Shown here: positions 49,250 to 58,058 of the stretch, in pieces | Layout: each line of letters starts with the position of its first letter | How positions within the stretch are numbered: the stretch's first letter is position 1 | Made by a program: the position numbers and the translations under genes | NCBI GenBank assembly: GCA_034002745.1 | Contig: JAVEZY010000003.1 | Span: forward strand, 62,001 to 126,000 | DNA: 64,000 nt | Origin: JAITWN01 sp034002745 | GTDB taxonomy: Bacteria; Pseudomonadota; Gammaproteobacteria; SZUA-140 | Direction of reading: 5' to 3' | The notes under the pieces: generated by a model | Told to the model about the DNA's origin: nothing | The model's database searches: none | The model's input: the letters and a program-made list of their open reading frames with translations, nothing else

Positions 49250-50125
49250 ATGTTTCGCGGCAGTATGGTTGCGCTCGTGACGCCGATGCACGAGGACGGA
49301 GCGCTCGACTTCGAATCCCTGAGCCAGCTCGTCGAGTTCCACATCGCGAACGGCACCAGTGCGATCGTCGCCGTGGGCACCACTGGCGAGTCCGCCACGC
49401 TCGACGAGGAGGAGCACTGCGAAGTCATCCGTCGCGTGGTGAGCATGGCACGCGGACGCGTGCCGGTGATCGGCGGTACCGGGGCCAACTCGACCCGCGA
49501 GGCGATCGAGTTGACGCAGTGTGCGATGGCCGGCGGCGCCGACGCCTGTCTGCTGGTCACTCCGTACTACAACAAGCCCACCCAGGAAGGACTGTACCGT
49601 CACTTCAAGGCGGTGGCCGACGCCGTGCCCATTCCGCAGATCCTGTACAATGTGCCCGGTCGCACGGCCTGTGACCTGCTGCCGGAAACGGTCGGGCGTC
49701 TGGCAAGGATCCCCAATATCGTGGGCATCAAGGAAGCGACCGGCGATCTCGGGCGCCTCGCCGAGTTGCAGGAAACCTGCGGCGATCGTATCGACCTGTT
49801 CAGCGGTGACGACGCGACCGCGCGGCAATTCATCCTGGCTGGCGGCAAGGGCGTGATTTCCGTCACCGCCAACGTGGTGCCGCGAGCGATGCAGGAGATG
49901 TGCGCCGCCGCGCTGGATGGCGACGCCGAGGAAGCGGAACGCATCGACGAGCGCATCGCGCCGCTGCACGTCGGTCTGTTCGTGGAGTCCAATCCCATCC
50001 CCGTGAAGTGGGCCCTCCATCGCATGGGCCTGATACCGTCCGGCATCCGTCTGCCGCTCACCGAACTCGCAGAACGTTTCAGGCCGGGGCTCGAGCAGCA
50101 GTTGCGCGAGGCCGGCGCGCTGTGA
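49250..50125 (+). CDS. dapA: 4-hydroxy-tetrahydrodipicolinate synthase
   Basis: 291 residues from ATG 49250 (GCGGAGAACAAC upstream). It condenses pyruvate with aspartate semialdehyde in lysine/diaminopimelate synthesis. VALVTPMHEDGALDFESLSQ, GTTGESATLDEEEH, the tyrosine in LLVTPYYNKPTQEGLYRHFK, LYNVPGRTACDLLPETV and the Schiff-base lysine in NIVGIKEATGDLGR are all present. The stop overlaps the start of the small lipoprotein gene (GTGA), matching the dapA-bamC-purC arrangement of E. coli. Confidence 0.97.
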   Translation: MFRGSMVALVTPMHEDGALDFESLSQLVEFHIANGTSAIVAVGTTGESATLDEEEHCEVIRRVVSMARGRVPVIGGTGANSTREAIELTQCAMAGGADACLLVTPYYNKPTQEGLYRHFKAVADAVPIPQILYNVPGRTACDLLPETVGRLARIPNIVGIKEATGDLGRLAELQETCGDRIDLFSGDDATARQFILAGGKGVISVTANVVPRAMQEMCAAALDGDAEEAERIDERIAPLHVGLFVESNPIPVKWALHRMGLIPSGIRLPLTELAERFRPGLEQQLREAGAL

Positions 50126-50406
50126 GGCGGCCGTCTGTGTCTGCCGCCCGGCAAGGGATCGCCTGGGCGCTGGCGACCGCCGTAGTGGTGGTCCTCGGCG
50201 GTTGCGCGGCCAAGAAGGACATGCGCTATCTGGAGAGTCGGGAGATCCCGCCATTGCAGATTCCCGCTGACCTCGATACGCCCGTCTATACCGGCGTCAT
50301 GGCCATTCCAGGCCCCTCGGCGGAGAGCGAGAGCCGGGTGCCGGCGGACGAGGCAGCATTGCGCGCGCTGGAGCAGCCGCCGCGTCGCGTGTCGCTCCCG
50401 GACTGA
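50122..50406 (+). CDS. Short lipoprotein in the bamC position (minimal BamC-like)
   Basis: 94 residues from GTG 50122, overlapping the dapA stop. Signal and lipobox: WALATAVVVVLGGC, with Cys about residue 30. The mature part (CAAKKDMRYLESREIPPLQI and on to PADLDTPVYTGVMAIPGPS) is Pro-rich and lacks regular structure. It resembles only the N-terminal unstructured segment of BamC (YLEA..PL..L..P), the part that wraps around BamD in E. coli. Both helix-grip domains of BamC (about 250 residues) are absent, and the following 117 bases to purC hold no trace of them. The position dapA-X-purC strongly supports bamC ancestry. The role as a BamD-binding lipoprotein is inferred. Confidence 0.7.
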   Translation: MRRPSVSAARQGIAWALATAVVVVLGGCAAKKDMRYLESREIPPLQIPADLDTPVYTGVMAIPGPSAESESRVPADEAALRALEQPPRRVSLPD

Positions 50407-50523
50407 GGGCAGCGCCTGCAGGATATGCCGCCGGGCGCCGAGCCGGTCCAGTGGACGGGCCGAGCTCGCGGCATTATGCTTTGATTTCTGAATGATACGG
50501 CCGCGGCCGAAGCGGGTGACCTT

Positions 50524-51252
50524 ATGCAGACCGAGACGCAAATCGAGCAGGAGTTGTATTCCGGAAAAGCCAAGTCGGTGTTCCTCAGCTCCGACCCGGA
50601 TCGGCTCGTGCTGCGCTTCCGCGACGACACCTCGGCTTTCGATGGTCGCAAGGTCGAGGCTCTCGCCCACAAGGGTGCGATCAACAACCGGACCAATGCC
50701 TTCATCATGAAGCAGCTCGAGCGGGCAGGAATTCCCACCCATTTCGAGCGCATGCTGTCCGAGACCGAGTCATTGGTGAAGCGACTGGAGATGATTCCGG
50801 TCGAATGCGTGGTGAGGAACCGTACCGCGGGCAGCATCTGCCGGCGGCTCGGCGTGCCCGAGAACATGGAGCTCGATCCGCCCACCTTCGAGTTCTTCCT
50901 GAAGAACGACGAATTGCACGATCCGATGGTCAACGAATACCACATCCGGGCATTCGGATGGGCGACCGACGACGAGATCGCCACCATGAAGCGTCTGACC
51001 TTCGAGGTGAACGATGTGCTCAAGCAGTTGTTCCTCGATGCCGGCATCCTGCTAGTGGACTACAAGCTCGAGTTCGGTCGCTTCCAGGGCGCCATCCTGC
51101 TCGGCGATGAATTCACCGCCGACGGCTGCCGTCTCTGGGATGTCGAAACCGGACGCAAACTCGACAAGGACCGCTTCAGGCAGGATCTGGGCGGTGTCAT
51201 CGAAGCCTATGAGGAAGTCGCGCGCCGTCTCGGCGTCGACCTCGACTCGTAA
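50524..51252 (+). CDS. purC: Phosphoribosylaminoimidazole-succinocarboxamide synthase
   Basis: 242 residues. SAICAR synthase of the purine pathway. YSGKAKSVFLSSDPDRLVLR, FRDDTSAFDGRKVEALAHKG, ECVVRNRTAGSICRRLG, LLVDYKLEFGRFQG and LGDEFTADGCRLWDVETGRK are the conserved ATP and CAIR-binding blocks. Followed 51 bases later by purL, the next-but-earlier enzyme of the same pathway, so the two are probably co-expressed. Confidence 0.96.
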   Translation: MQTETQIEQELYSGKAKSVFLSSDPDRLVLRFRDDTSAFDGRKVEALAHKGAINNRTNAFIMKQLERAGIPTHFERMLSETESLVKRLEMIPVECVVRNRTAGSICRRLGVPENMELDPPTFEFFLKNDELHDPMVNEYHIRAFGWATDDEIATMKRLTFEVNDVLKQLFLDAGILLVDYKLEFGRFQGAILLGDEFTADGCRLWDVETGRKLDKDRFRQDLGGVIEAYEEVARRLGVDLDS

Positions 51253-51303
51253 TGCGGCGGGCGAGCGCCCGTCGCGATCCGCAGCCCTGAATCTGGACCG
51301 ACT

Positions 51304-54300
51304 ATGCTACGTTTGAGCGGCAGCGCCGCACATTCATCCTTTCGCCTCGACAAGCTGACCGCGGCCGCGCGTGAATCGCTGCCGGCCCTGAACCGCATCA
51401 CCTCGTCATTCGTACATTTCGTGGATCTCGAGCGGCCGCTGACGGCCGAGGAGCGGGCGATGCTTGATCGCCTGCTGTCCTATGGCGAACCGCCATCCGA
51501 AGATGCCGCGGAAGGCTGGATGCTGCTGGTGGTGCCGCGCCCGGGCACGGTCACACCCTGGTCGACCAAGGCGACCGACATTGCGCACATCTGCGGATTG
51601 ACGGATGTCAGACGCGTCGAGCGCGGCGTGCTCTACAGGCTTGCGCCAGTCGCCGGAGAGGATTTCGCTGAGGGCGACCTTGCGCGGGTGGCGCACCTGT
51701 TCCATGACCGCATGACGGAAACGGTGCTGTACTCGCCGGAAGACGCCGATGCGCTGTTCCTCCAGGCCGAGCCGCAGCCGCTGCGCACGGTGGATGTGCT
51801 CTCCGGTGGCCGTCAGGCGCTGATCGAGATCGATCGCGAGCTGGGCCTCGCGCTGAGCGCGGACGAGATCGATTATCTGCTGGAGAGCTTCCAGGGCATC
51901 GGACGCAATCCGAACGATGTCGAGCTGATGATGTTCGCGCAGGCGAATTCCGAGCATTGCCGTCACAAGATCTTCAACGCCGACTGGATCGTCGACGGCG
52001 AGCCGCAGGATCAGAGCCTGTTCCGCATGATCCGGCACACCAGTGCGCGATCTCCGGGCGGCATACTTTCCGCCTACAGTGACAACGCCGCGGTGATCGC
52101 CGGTACCGAGGGCGAGCGCCTGCAGCCGGATCCGGTCAGCGGCGAGTACCGCTACGTGCGGGAAGACATCCACATCAACATCAAGGTGGAAACGCACAAC
52201 CATCCGACGGCGATCTCGCCATTCCCCGGCGCCGCCACTGGCGCCGGCGGGGAAATCCGCGACGAGGGCGCGACTGGTCGCGGTGCGAAGCCCAAGGCCG
52301 GGCTGTCCGGATTCTCCGTGTCGAATCTGCGCCTGCCGGGCGCGGTTCAGCCCTGGGAAACCAGTCATGGCAAGCCGGCCAATATCGTCTCGGCCCTGGA
52401 CATCATGCTCGAGGGGCCGATCGGCGCGGCGGCGTTCAACAACGAATTCGGCAGACCCAATCTCGCCGGTTACTTCCGCACCTACGAGGAGCGTGTCCCC
52501 GGTCCGGGCGGAATGCGCCTGCGCGGATACCACAAGCCGATCATGGTGGCGGGCGGCCTCGGCAATGTGCGCGCGGCGGATATCGCCAAGAAGGATCTGC
52601 AGCCGATGGCGCAGCTGATCGTTCTCGGTGGCCCGGCCCTGCTGATCGGTCTCGGTGGCGGTGCCGCCTCGTCGATGGCTAGCGGTACCAGCAGCAGCGA
52701 ACTCGACTTCGCCTCGGTGCAGCGCGGCAATCCGGAAATGCAGCGCCGCTGCCAGGAAGTGATCGACCGCTGCTGGCAGCTCGGCGATGACAACCCCATC
52801 CAGTCCATCCACGATGTCGGCGCCGGCGGGCTGTCGAATGCCCTGCCCGAACTGGTGCATGACAGCGCCCGCGGCGCCCGCATCGAGCTGCGTACCATAC
52901 CGTGCGACGACGCGCGCATGTCGCCGATGCAGATCTGGTGCAACGAATCCCAGGAGCGCTATGTGCTCGCCGTCAGCCAGGAGCACCTCGCTGCCTTCGA
53001 GGCCATCTGCGAGCGCGAACGTTGTCCCTGGGCCGCTGTCGGCGAAGTGACGAGCGAGGAGCATCTCACCGTCGGCGATGGATGGTTCGACAATCTGCCG
53101 GTCGACATGCCGATGTCGCTGCTGTTCGGCAAGGCGCCGAAGACCCTGCGCGACGTGACGCATCATCCGTTCCCCAAGCCGGGACTGGACACTTCCGTGA
53201 TGGATCTCGGCGAAGCGGCGGAACGCGTGCTGCGCCTGCCCGCCGTCGCTGACAAGAGCTTCCTCATCACCATCGGCGATCGCTCCGTCGGCGGCCTGGT
53301 GGCGCGCGACCAGATGGTCGGGCCATGGCAGGTGCCGGTGGCCGATGTCGCAGTCACCCTCGCCGACTTCCGCGGCTACGCCGGAGAGGCGATGGCGATG
53401 GGCGAACGCGCGCCGGTCGCGCTGCTTCATCCGGCGGCGTCCGGGCGCATGGCGGTCGGCGAGGCGTTGACGAATATCGCGGCGGCCAGCATCGCGGAGA
53501 TCGGCGACATCAAGCTTTCAGCCAACTGGATGGCGGCCGCCGGACAGCCGGGCGAAGACGCGGGGCTGTTCGATACCGTGCGGGCAGTGGGCATGGAACT
53601 GTGCCCGGCGCTCGGCATCGCCATTCCGGTGGGCAAGGATTCGTTGTCGATGCGCAGCGCATGGACCGAGCATGGCGAGGCGCGCGAGATGACGGCGCCG
53701 CTGTCGCTGATCGTGAGCGCGTTCGCGCCCGTGCTCGACGCGCGCCGCACGCTCACGCCGCAGCTGCGCGGGGATGCCGGAGAGACCGAGCTGCTGCTCA
53801 TCGATCTCGGCAAGGGCCGCAATCGGCTCGGCGGCTCCTGCCTCGCCCAGGTTTACAAGCAGATCGGGCATCACCCGGCGGACCTCGATGATCCGGGCAT
53901 GGTGACCTCGTTCTTCAGCGCGATCCAGGCGCTCAATCGCGACGGCCTGCTGCTTGCCTATCACGATCGCTCCGATGGCGGCCTGTTCGTGACGCTGTGC
54001 GAAATGGCATTCGCTGGTCACGTCGGCCTGCGCGTGAGCCTCGATGGCCTCGCGAAGGATCCGTTCGCGGCGCTGTTCAGCGAGGAACTCGGCGCGGTGC
54101 TGCAGGTGCGCGCCGCGGACGTCGAGGAAGTGACGAAACGCCTGCAAGCGGCGGGTCTCGGCGCGGTCACTCATCGCATCGCCACTCCCGCGGCGGATGA
54201 CCGCATCACGTTCCTGAGGGAAGGCGCGGAGATCTATGCCGCGGCGCGCACCCATCTGCAGCGCATCTGGTCGGAAACGAGCTGGCGCATGCAGTCGCTG

Positions 54301-55197
54301 CGCGACAACCCGCGCACCGCGCTCGAGGATTACGAGCGGCTGCTGGATGCGGACGATCCCGGGCTGTCCGCCGTCCCTGCTTTCGATCCAGCCGAAGATG
54401 TGGCGGCGCCATTCATCGCGCGCGGCGCGCGTCCGGCGGTCGCCATTCTGCGCGAGCAGGGGGTCAATGGACAGGTGGAAATGGCTGCGGCTTTCGAGCG
54501 CGCGGGCTTCCGCTGCGTCGATGTGCACATGACCGATCTGCTCTCGGGTCGCGTGCAGCTGCAGGGATTCCAGGGCATCGCCGCCTGCGGCGGCTTCTCC
54601 TACGGCGACGTGCTCGGCGCCGGCGCCGGCTGGGCCCGGGCGATCCTGTTCAACGAGCGCGTGCGCGACGAGTTCGCCGCCTTCGTGCTGCGGCAGGATA
54701 CCTTCGGCCTGGGCGTGTGCAACGGTTGCCAGATGTTCTCGCATCTGCGCGAACTGATCCCCGGCACGGCGCACTGGCCACGTTTCCTGCGCAATTCCTC
54801 CGAGCAGTTCGAGGCCCGCCTGGCGCTGGTCGAGGTGCTGGCTTCGCCCTCCCTGTTCTTCGCGGGGATGGCCGGGTCACGGATGCCGATCGTCGTGTCT
54901 CATGGCGAGGGCAGGGCGGCGCCGCATCCCGGTCAGAGCGAGGAGGCGATCCGCGCCGGCGCCGTGATGCGCTACGTCGATAATCACGGTCGGCCGGCAG
55001 AGCGCTATCCCGCCAACCCGAACGGTTCGCCGGGCGGCGCCACCGGTTTCACCAGCGAGGATGGCCGCTTTACCATCCTCATGCCGCATCCGGAGCGTTG
55101 TTTCCGCACGGTACAGCACTCCTGGCATCCTCCCGAATGGGGCGAGGACGGTCCGTGGCTGCGCATGTTCCGCAATGCCCGCCGCTGGCTCGGCTGA
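51304..55197 (+). CDS. purL: Phosphoribosylformylglycinamidine synthase (single-chain, long form)
   Basis: 1297 residues, the length of the gammaproteobacterial/eukaryotic single-chain enzyme. It converts FGAR and glutamine to FGAM with ATP. N-terminal PurS-like domain, linker, two AIRS-like halves (VETHNHPTAISPFPGAATGA; HDVGAGGLSNALPELVHDS; IPVGKDSLSMRSAW; YHDRSDGGLFVTLCEMAF) and a C-terminal class I glutamine amidotransferase with VAILREQGVNGQVEMAAAFE, nucleophile cysteine in GLGVCNGCQMFSHL and the final histidine in LMPHPERCFR. No frameshift seen over the full length. Confidence 0.98.
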   Translation: MLRLSGSAAHSSFRLDKLTAAARESLPALNRITSSFVHFVDLERPLTAEERAMLDRLLSYGEPPSEDAAEGWMLLVVPRPGTVTPWSTKATDIAHICGLTDVRRVERGVLYRLAPVAGEDFAEGDLARVAHLFHDRMTETVLYSPEDADALFLQAEPQPLRTVDVLSGGRQALIEIDRELGLALSADEIDYLLESFQGIGRNPNDVELMMFAQANSEHCRHKIFNADWIVDGEPQDQSLFRMIRHTSARSPGGILSAYSDNAAVIAGTEGERLQPDPVSGEYRYVREDIHINIKVETHNHPTAISPFPGAATGAGGEIRDEGATGRGAKPKAGLSGFSVSNLRLPGAVQPWETSHGKPANIVSALDIMLEGPIGAAAFNNEFGRPNLAGYFRTYEERVPGPGGMRLRGYHKPIMVAGGLGNVRAADIAKKDLQPMAQLIVLGGPALLIGLGGGAASSMASGTSSSELDFASVQRGNPEMQRRCQEVIDRCWQLGDDNPIQSIHDVGAGGLSNALPELVHDSARGARIELRTIPCDDARMSPMQIWCNESQERYVLAVSQEHLAAFEAICERERCPWAAVGEVTSEEHLTVGDGWFDNLPVDMPMSLLFGKAPKTLRDVTHHPFPKPGLDTSVMDLGEAAERVLRLPAVADKSFLITIGDRSVGGLVARDQMVGPWQVPVADVAVTLADFRGYAGEAMAMGERAPVALLHPAASGRMAVGEALTNIAAASIAEIGDIKLSANWMAAAGQPGEDAGLFDTVRAVGMELCPALGIAIPVGKDSLSMRSAWTEHGEAREMTAPLSLIVSAFAPVLDARRTLTPQLRGDAGETELLLIDLGKGRNRLGGSCLAQVYKQIGHHPADLDDPGMVTSFFSAIQALNRDGLLLAYHDRSDGGLFVTLCEMAFAGHVGLRVSLDGLAKDPFAALFSEELGAVLQVRAADVEEVTKRLQAAGLGAVTHRIATPAADDRITFLREGAEIYAAARTHLQRIWSETSWRMQSLRDNPRTALEDYERLLDADDPGLSAVPAFDPAEDVAAPFIARGARPAVAILREQGVNGQVEMAAAFERAGFRCVDVHMTDLLSGRVQLQGFQGIAACGGFSYGDVLGAGAGWARAILFNERVRDEFAAFVLRQDTFGLGVCNGCQMFSHLRELIPGTAHWPRFLRNSSEQFEARLALVEVLASPSLFFAGMAGSRMPIVVSHGEGRAAPHPGQSEEAIRAGAVMRYVDNHGRPAERYPANPNGSPGGATGFTSEDGRFTILMPHPERCFRTVQHSWHPPEWGEDGPWLRMFRNARRWLG

Positions 55198-55274
55198 TGC
55201 GGCCCCGGGGTTCGCTGGTGCCGGCTCCGGAGGATTGCTACCATAGCGCGACTTTTTTCCAAAAAGGACACACG

Positions 55275-55961
55275 ATGAGAGCGAAGCTTACGGGGTTGGC
55301 GGCGGCAGTAGCCCTGGTGGCCGCGGGTGGAGCCGGCGCTGCCGGACCGGCGCTGGAGACCGACAGGCAGCAGCTCGGCTATACGGTCGGATTCCAGATC
55401 GGGCACAGCCTGAAGGCCGATCAGCTCGATGTCGATCTCGATGCCCTCGCTCAGGGTATCCGCGATGTCATGAGCGGCAACGAGGCGCGGCTGACGGAAG
55501 AGCAGATGATGGCCGCGATCGATAAGATGCAGGCGGACCGCGTCGCTGATCGTGAACGGATGGCCGCCGAGAACCTCGAGGAAAGCCGCAAGTTCCTGGA
55601 GCAGAACGGCAAGCGCGACGGGGTCACGCAGACCGCGTCGGGGCTGCAGTACGAAGTGAAGCAAGCCGGTTCTGGCCAGCAGCCAACGCCGACCGATACG
55701 GTGGTCGTGCATTATCGCGGCACGCTGATCGACGGCACCGAGTTCGACAGCTCGCACAGCCGCGGAGAGCCGGTTTCGTTCCGCGTGAACGAGGTGATCG
55801 ACGGCTGGCAGGAAGTGCTGCCGCTGATGAAGGAAGGCGCCGAATGGCGGGTCTACATCCCTTCGGAGCTCGCCTATGGCAGCCGTGGAGCGGGTCAGGA
55901 CATCCCCCCGAACTCCGCGCTCGTGTTCGATATCGAGCTGATCTCGATCGAGAAGGAGTAA
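55275..55961 (+). CDS. FKBP-type peptidyl-prolyl isomerase, exported (FkpA/Mip-like)
   Basis: 228 residues. AAAAAGGACACACG precedes ATG 55275. Signal peptide about 1-24 (LAAAVALVAAGGAGA-A). The N-terminal dimerisation helices (QQLGYTVGFQIGHSLKADQL, LTEEQMMAAIDKMQADR) join through a long helix to the FKBP domain (about 120-228). Its core reads TDTVVVHYRGTLIDGTEFDS, EVIDGWQEVLPLMKEGAEWR and IPSELAYGSRGAG-DIPPNSAL. It is a periplasmic folding factor with chaperone activity in the FkpA/Mip family. It converges on the diguanylate cyclase gene. Confidence 0.94.
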   Translation: MRAKLTGLAAAVALVAAGGAGAAGPALETDRQQLGYTVGFQIGHSLKADQLDVDLDALAQGIRDVMSGNEARLTEEQMMAAIDKMQADRVADRERMAAENLEESRKFLEQNGKRDGVTQTASGLQYEVKQAGSGQQPTPTDTVVVHYRGTLIDGTEFDSSHSRGEPVSFRVNEVIDGWQEVLPLMKEGAEWRVYIPSELAYGSRGAGQDIPPNSALVFDIELISIEKE

Positions 55962-55973
55962 GCCTTCGCGCTC

Positions 55974-56001
55974 CTGGTCCCGGCCGCCGCGCCGGGATCA
56001 G
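55974..56001. terminator. Hairpin between convergent FKBP and GGDEF genes
   Basis: CTGGTCCCGGC (55974-55984) and GCCGGGATCAG (55991-56001) form an 11-bp stem (one G-U) with a six-base loop. It overlaps the last codons of the minus-strand gene and has no T run. It may serve as a two-way mRNA end. Confidence 0.42.
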
Positions 56002-57338
56002 GGCAGCGTGATCGGCAGAGTGCGCTGCGTGGTGTGTCCGCCCGCCGGATCCGCGCGGCGGACGCAGTTCCTGCCATCGGCCTTGGCGACGTACATCGCC
56101 TGATCGGCCGCATCGATGAGCTGCTCGCTCGTCGTGATCTCTCCCGCCGTCATCGCCACGCCGATACTGAGCGTGATCTGCATGACCCTGTCTGTGCCGA
56201 TCGGCAGACTCCTGCCGGCAGTCAGGTTGCGGATCCGTTCCGCGAGCACCATGGCATCGTCGATCGGCGTTTCCGGCAGCAGTACCGCCAGTTCATCGCC
56301 GCCGTAGCGGGCGACGACGTCGCCCTTGCGGCTTATGTCGCGAATGGCGGCCGACACCATCTTCAGCGCCCGGTCTCCGGCGCGATGCCCGAAGCCGTCG
56401 TTGATCTCCTTGAACTTGTCGATGTCGATCAGGAGCAGCGACAGCGGGTGGTGATAGCGCGCCGAGCGATGCAGCTCCTCACCGAGCAGGCGCTCGAATT
56501 CGCGGCGGTTGTACAGTCCGGTCAGGCTGTCGCGGATGGCGAGCTGGGCGAGTTCGATCTGATCCTGCTGCAGTCGCTTGGCCATGGTATTGATGCCGCG
56601 GGCCAGCTCGCCCACTTCGTTCTCGAGATCCAGGTCGATGCGACAGGAAAGATCGCCGGCGCCGATCTGCCGGATACCGTCGTGCAGGGTGCGCAGGGGG
56701 CGGATGATGTGCATGGACAGCACATAGCTGGCGAAGAAGAAAAAGCAGATGCCGCCGGCGAAAATGACCGCCGTCAGGATCAGGTTCGTGCGATGTCGCT
56801 GCGTGGCCTGGTTCTTGTCGCGCTCGGTTTCCCGGATGCGGATGTTGTGCGCCTCGTACAGCGTGTTGACCGTCGCCGTGATGGTGTTGATGAAGATGTC
56901 CTCGGCGGCCCTGAGGTCGGCCTTGTCGTCGGGCGGGATGGCGTAGAGGGCGTGGCCCACCGCGGCCGCCCGCCGCCATTCCTCGCGAGCCTTCTCGATC
57001 AGGGCGCGCTGCTCTTCCTGGATGTGTTCCAGCTTCAGGATGTCGCCGAACAGGTCTTCGATGTCACTGACCTGGTTGTCGAAGAGGGCGGCCTCGTCGG
57101 CATTGCCCCAGGCCACGTACTGCGAGATCGGAGTGGAGCTCAGGCGAATGGTGTCCTGGAGATAGAACAGGCGGCGCAGTTCGACGAACTCACGCTCCGT
57201 GATCGTCTCGAAGGTCTTTACCGTGGTGCGCAGGGAAAGATAAGAAGCGAGGGAGAGCGCGAACACCACCACCATGGCCCAGGTATAGACCCTGAACAAT
57301 CCGGCGAGGGACAGCGCTTTTCCGGGCGGGGAGATCAT
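55998..57338 (-). CDS. Membrane-bound diguanylate cyclase (HAMP-GGDEF)
   Basis: 446 residues. Membrane helices at about 13-33 (VYTWAMVVVFALSLASYL) and 187-210 (LILTAVIFAGGICFFFFASY) flank a periplasmic helical sensor of about 150 residues. A HAMP domain (IRPLRTLHDGIRQIGAGDLS) leads to a GGDEF domain (about 270-430): DSLTGLYNRREFERLLGEEL, IDIDKFKEINDGFGHRAGD and ARYGGDELAVLLPE. The signature reads GGDEL, a tolerated change of the last position. RKGD five residues earlier is the RxxD inhibitory site. It makes cyclic di-GMP in response to an unknown periplasmic signal. Alone between convergent and codirectional genes. Confidence 0.92.
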   Translation of the reverse strand: MISPPGKALSLAGLFRVYTWAMVVVFALSLASYLSLRTTVKTFETITEREFVELRRLFYLQDTIRLSSTPISQYVAWGNADEAALFDNQVSDIEDLFGDILKLEHIQEEQRALIEKAREEWRRAAAVGHALYAIPPDDKADLRAAEDIFINTITATVNTLYEAHNIRIRETERDKNQATQRHRTNLILTAVIFAGGICFFFFASYVLSMHIIRPLRTLHDGIRQIGAGDLSCRIDLDLENEVGELARGINTMAKRLQQDQIELAQLAIRDSLTGLYNRREFERLLGEELHRSARYHHPLSLLLIDIDKFKEINDGFGHRAGDRALKMVSAAIRDISRKGDVVARYGGDELAVLLPETPIDDAMVLAERIRNLTAGRSLPIGTDRVMQITLSIGVAMTAGEITTSEQLIDAADQAMYVAKADGRNCVRRADPAGGHTTQRTLPITLP

Positions 57339-57428
57339 CGTTGTGGATGCTTGCCCGCGGCAAAACGCGGGCGATCCCCCGCGGATCGTATCGCTACGTT
57401 CCCGGATATTGGCTGCGTCGCGGACATC

Positions 57429-57893
57429 TCAGGCCGACATCAGCAGCAATTGATAGAGGATCAGGGCGCCATACATCGTAGCCGCGCCATACAGCGCATG
57501 CTTGCCCCGCATGAGCCGCAGCAGCCGGAAATTGGCATGCGTGGTGAGGAAGGCGGTGGCGAGCAGGGTCAGGCCGAACTTCACCAGCAGGAATGCCAGG
57601 ATGTCCGCTTCGATCAGGGTTCGCATGAAGGGATTGACTTCCACGGCCCCCATCGAGAGCAGGCGCATGGTGAACACGGCGTCCACGCAGCAGCAGATCA
57701 GCACGGTCATGGCCGCGATCAGCACCTCGCGGGGGACGACATCGAGATAGTAGCCGGGGCCCGCCAGATCCTCGGGCCGCCGTGGGCCGCGTCGGCGGCG
57801 ATGAACCAGGCTGCTGCGCAGCGCCTGCCAGCCGGTCCGGCGGCGGTCTGCCCCGCAGCGGCGATTGCCGGAAATGAGCGCGACTGTGGACAT
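57429..57893 (-). CDS. DUF5658 family membrane protein
   Basis: 154 residues from ATG 57893 (an ATG at 57914 is also in frame). A basic N-terminus (GNRRCGADRRRTGWQALRSS; HRRRRGPRRPEDLAG) precedes three predicted membrane helices. The LTLLATAF-type segments and the motif DAVFTMRLLSMGAVEVNPFM are typical of DUF5658. Function unknown; some relatives sit beside signalling genes, and here the next gene on this strand is the diguanylate cyclase. Confidence 0.75.
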   Translation of the reverse strand: MSTVALISGNRRCGADRRRTGWQALRSSLVHRRRRGPRRPEDLAGPGYYLDVVPREVLIAAMTVLICCCVDAVFTMRLLSMGAVEVNPFMRTLIEADILAFLLVKFGLTLLATAFLTTHANFRLLRLMRGKHALYGAATMYGALILYQLLLMSA

Positions 57894-58058
57894 GGCTGGC
57901 GGCCGGGCCTGCATCAGGGTCGGTAGTGGAAGGATGTCATTATAGCCGCCCGATCGCCGCCTTGCACCGTCGTTCGTTTGTGATTGGGCAGGGAAGCGGG
58001 TAATATTTTGCGTCTCTCGATGAGGTCGGCGCCCCGCCGGCCGGATGACCTTCCCTGC

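Noticed and set aside
51406..53430. Minus-strand frame of 674 codons opposite purL
   Set aside because: A shadow of a confident gene; composition (Arg, His, Gln, Ala) and lack of any motif mark it as non-coding.
56034..57926. Plus-strand frame of 630 codons opposite the GGDEF and DUF5658 genes
   Set aside because: Antisense to genes with clear domains; no start context and no recognisable fold.
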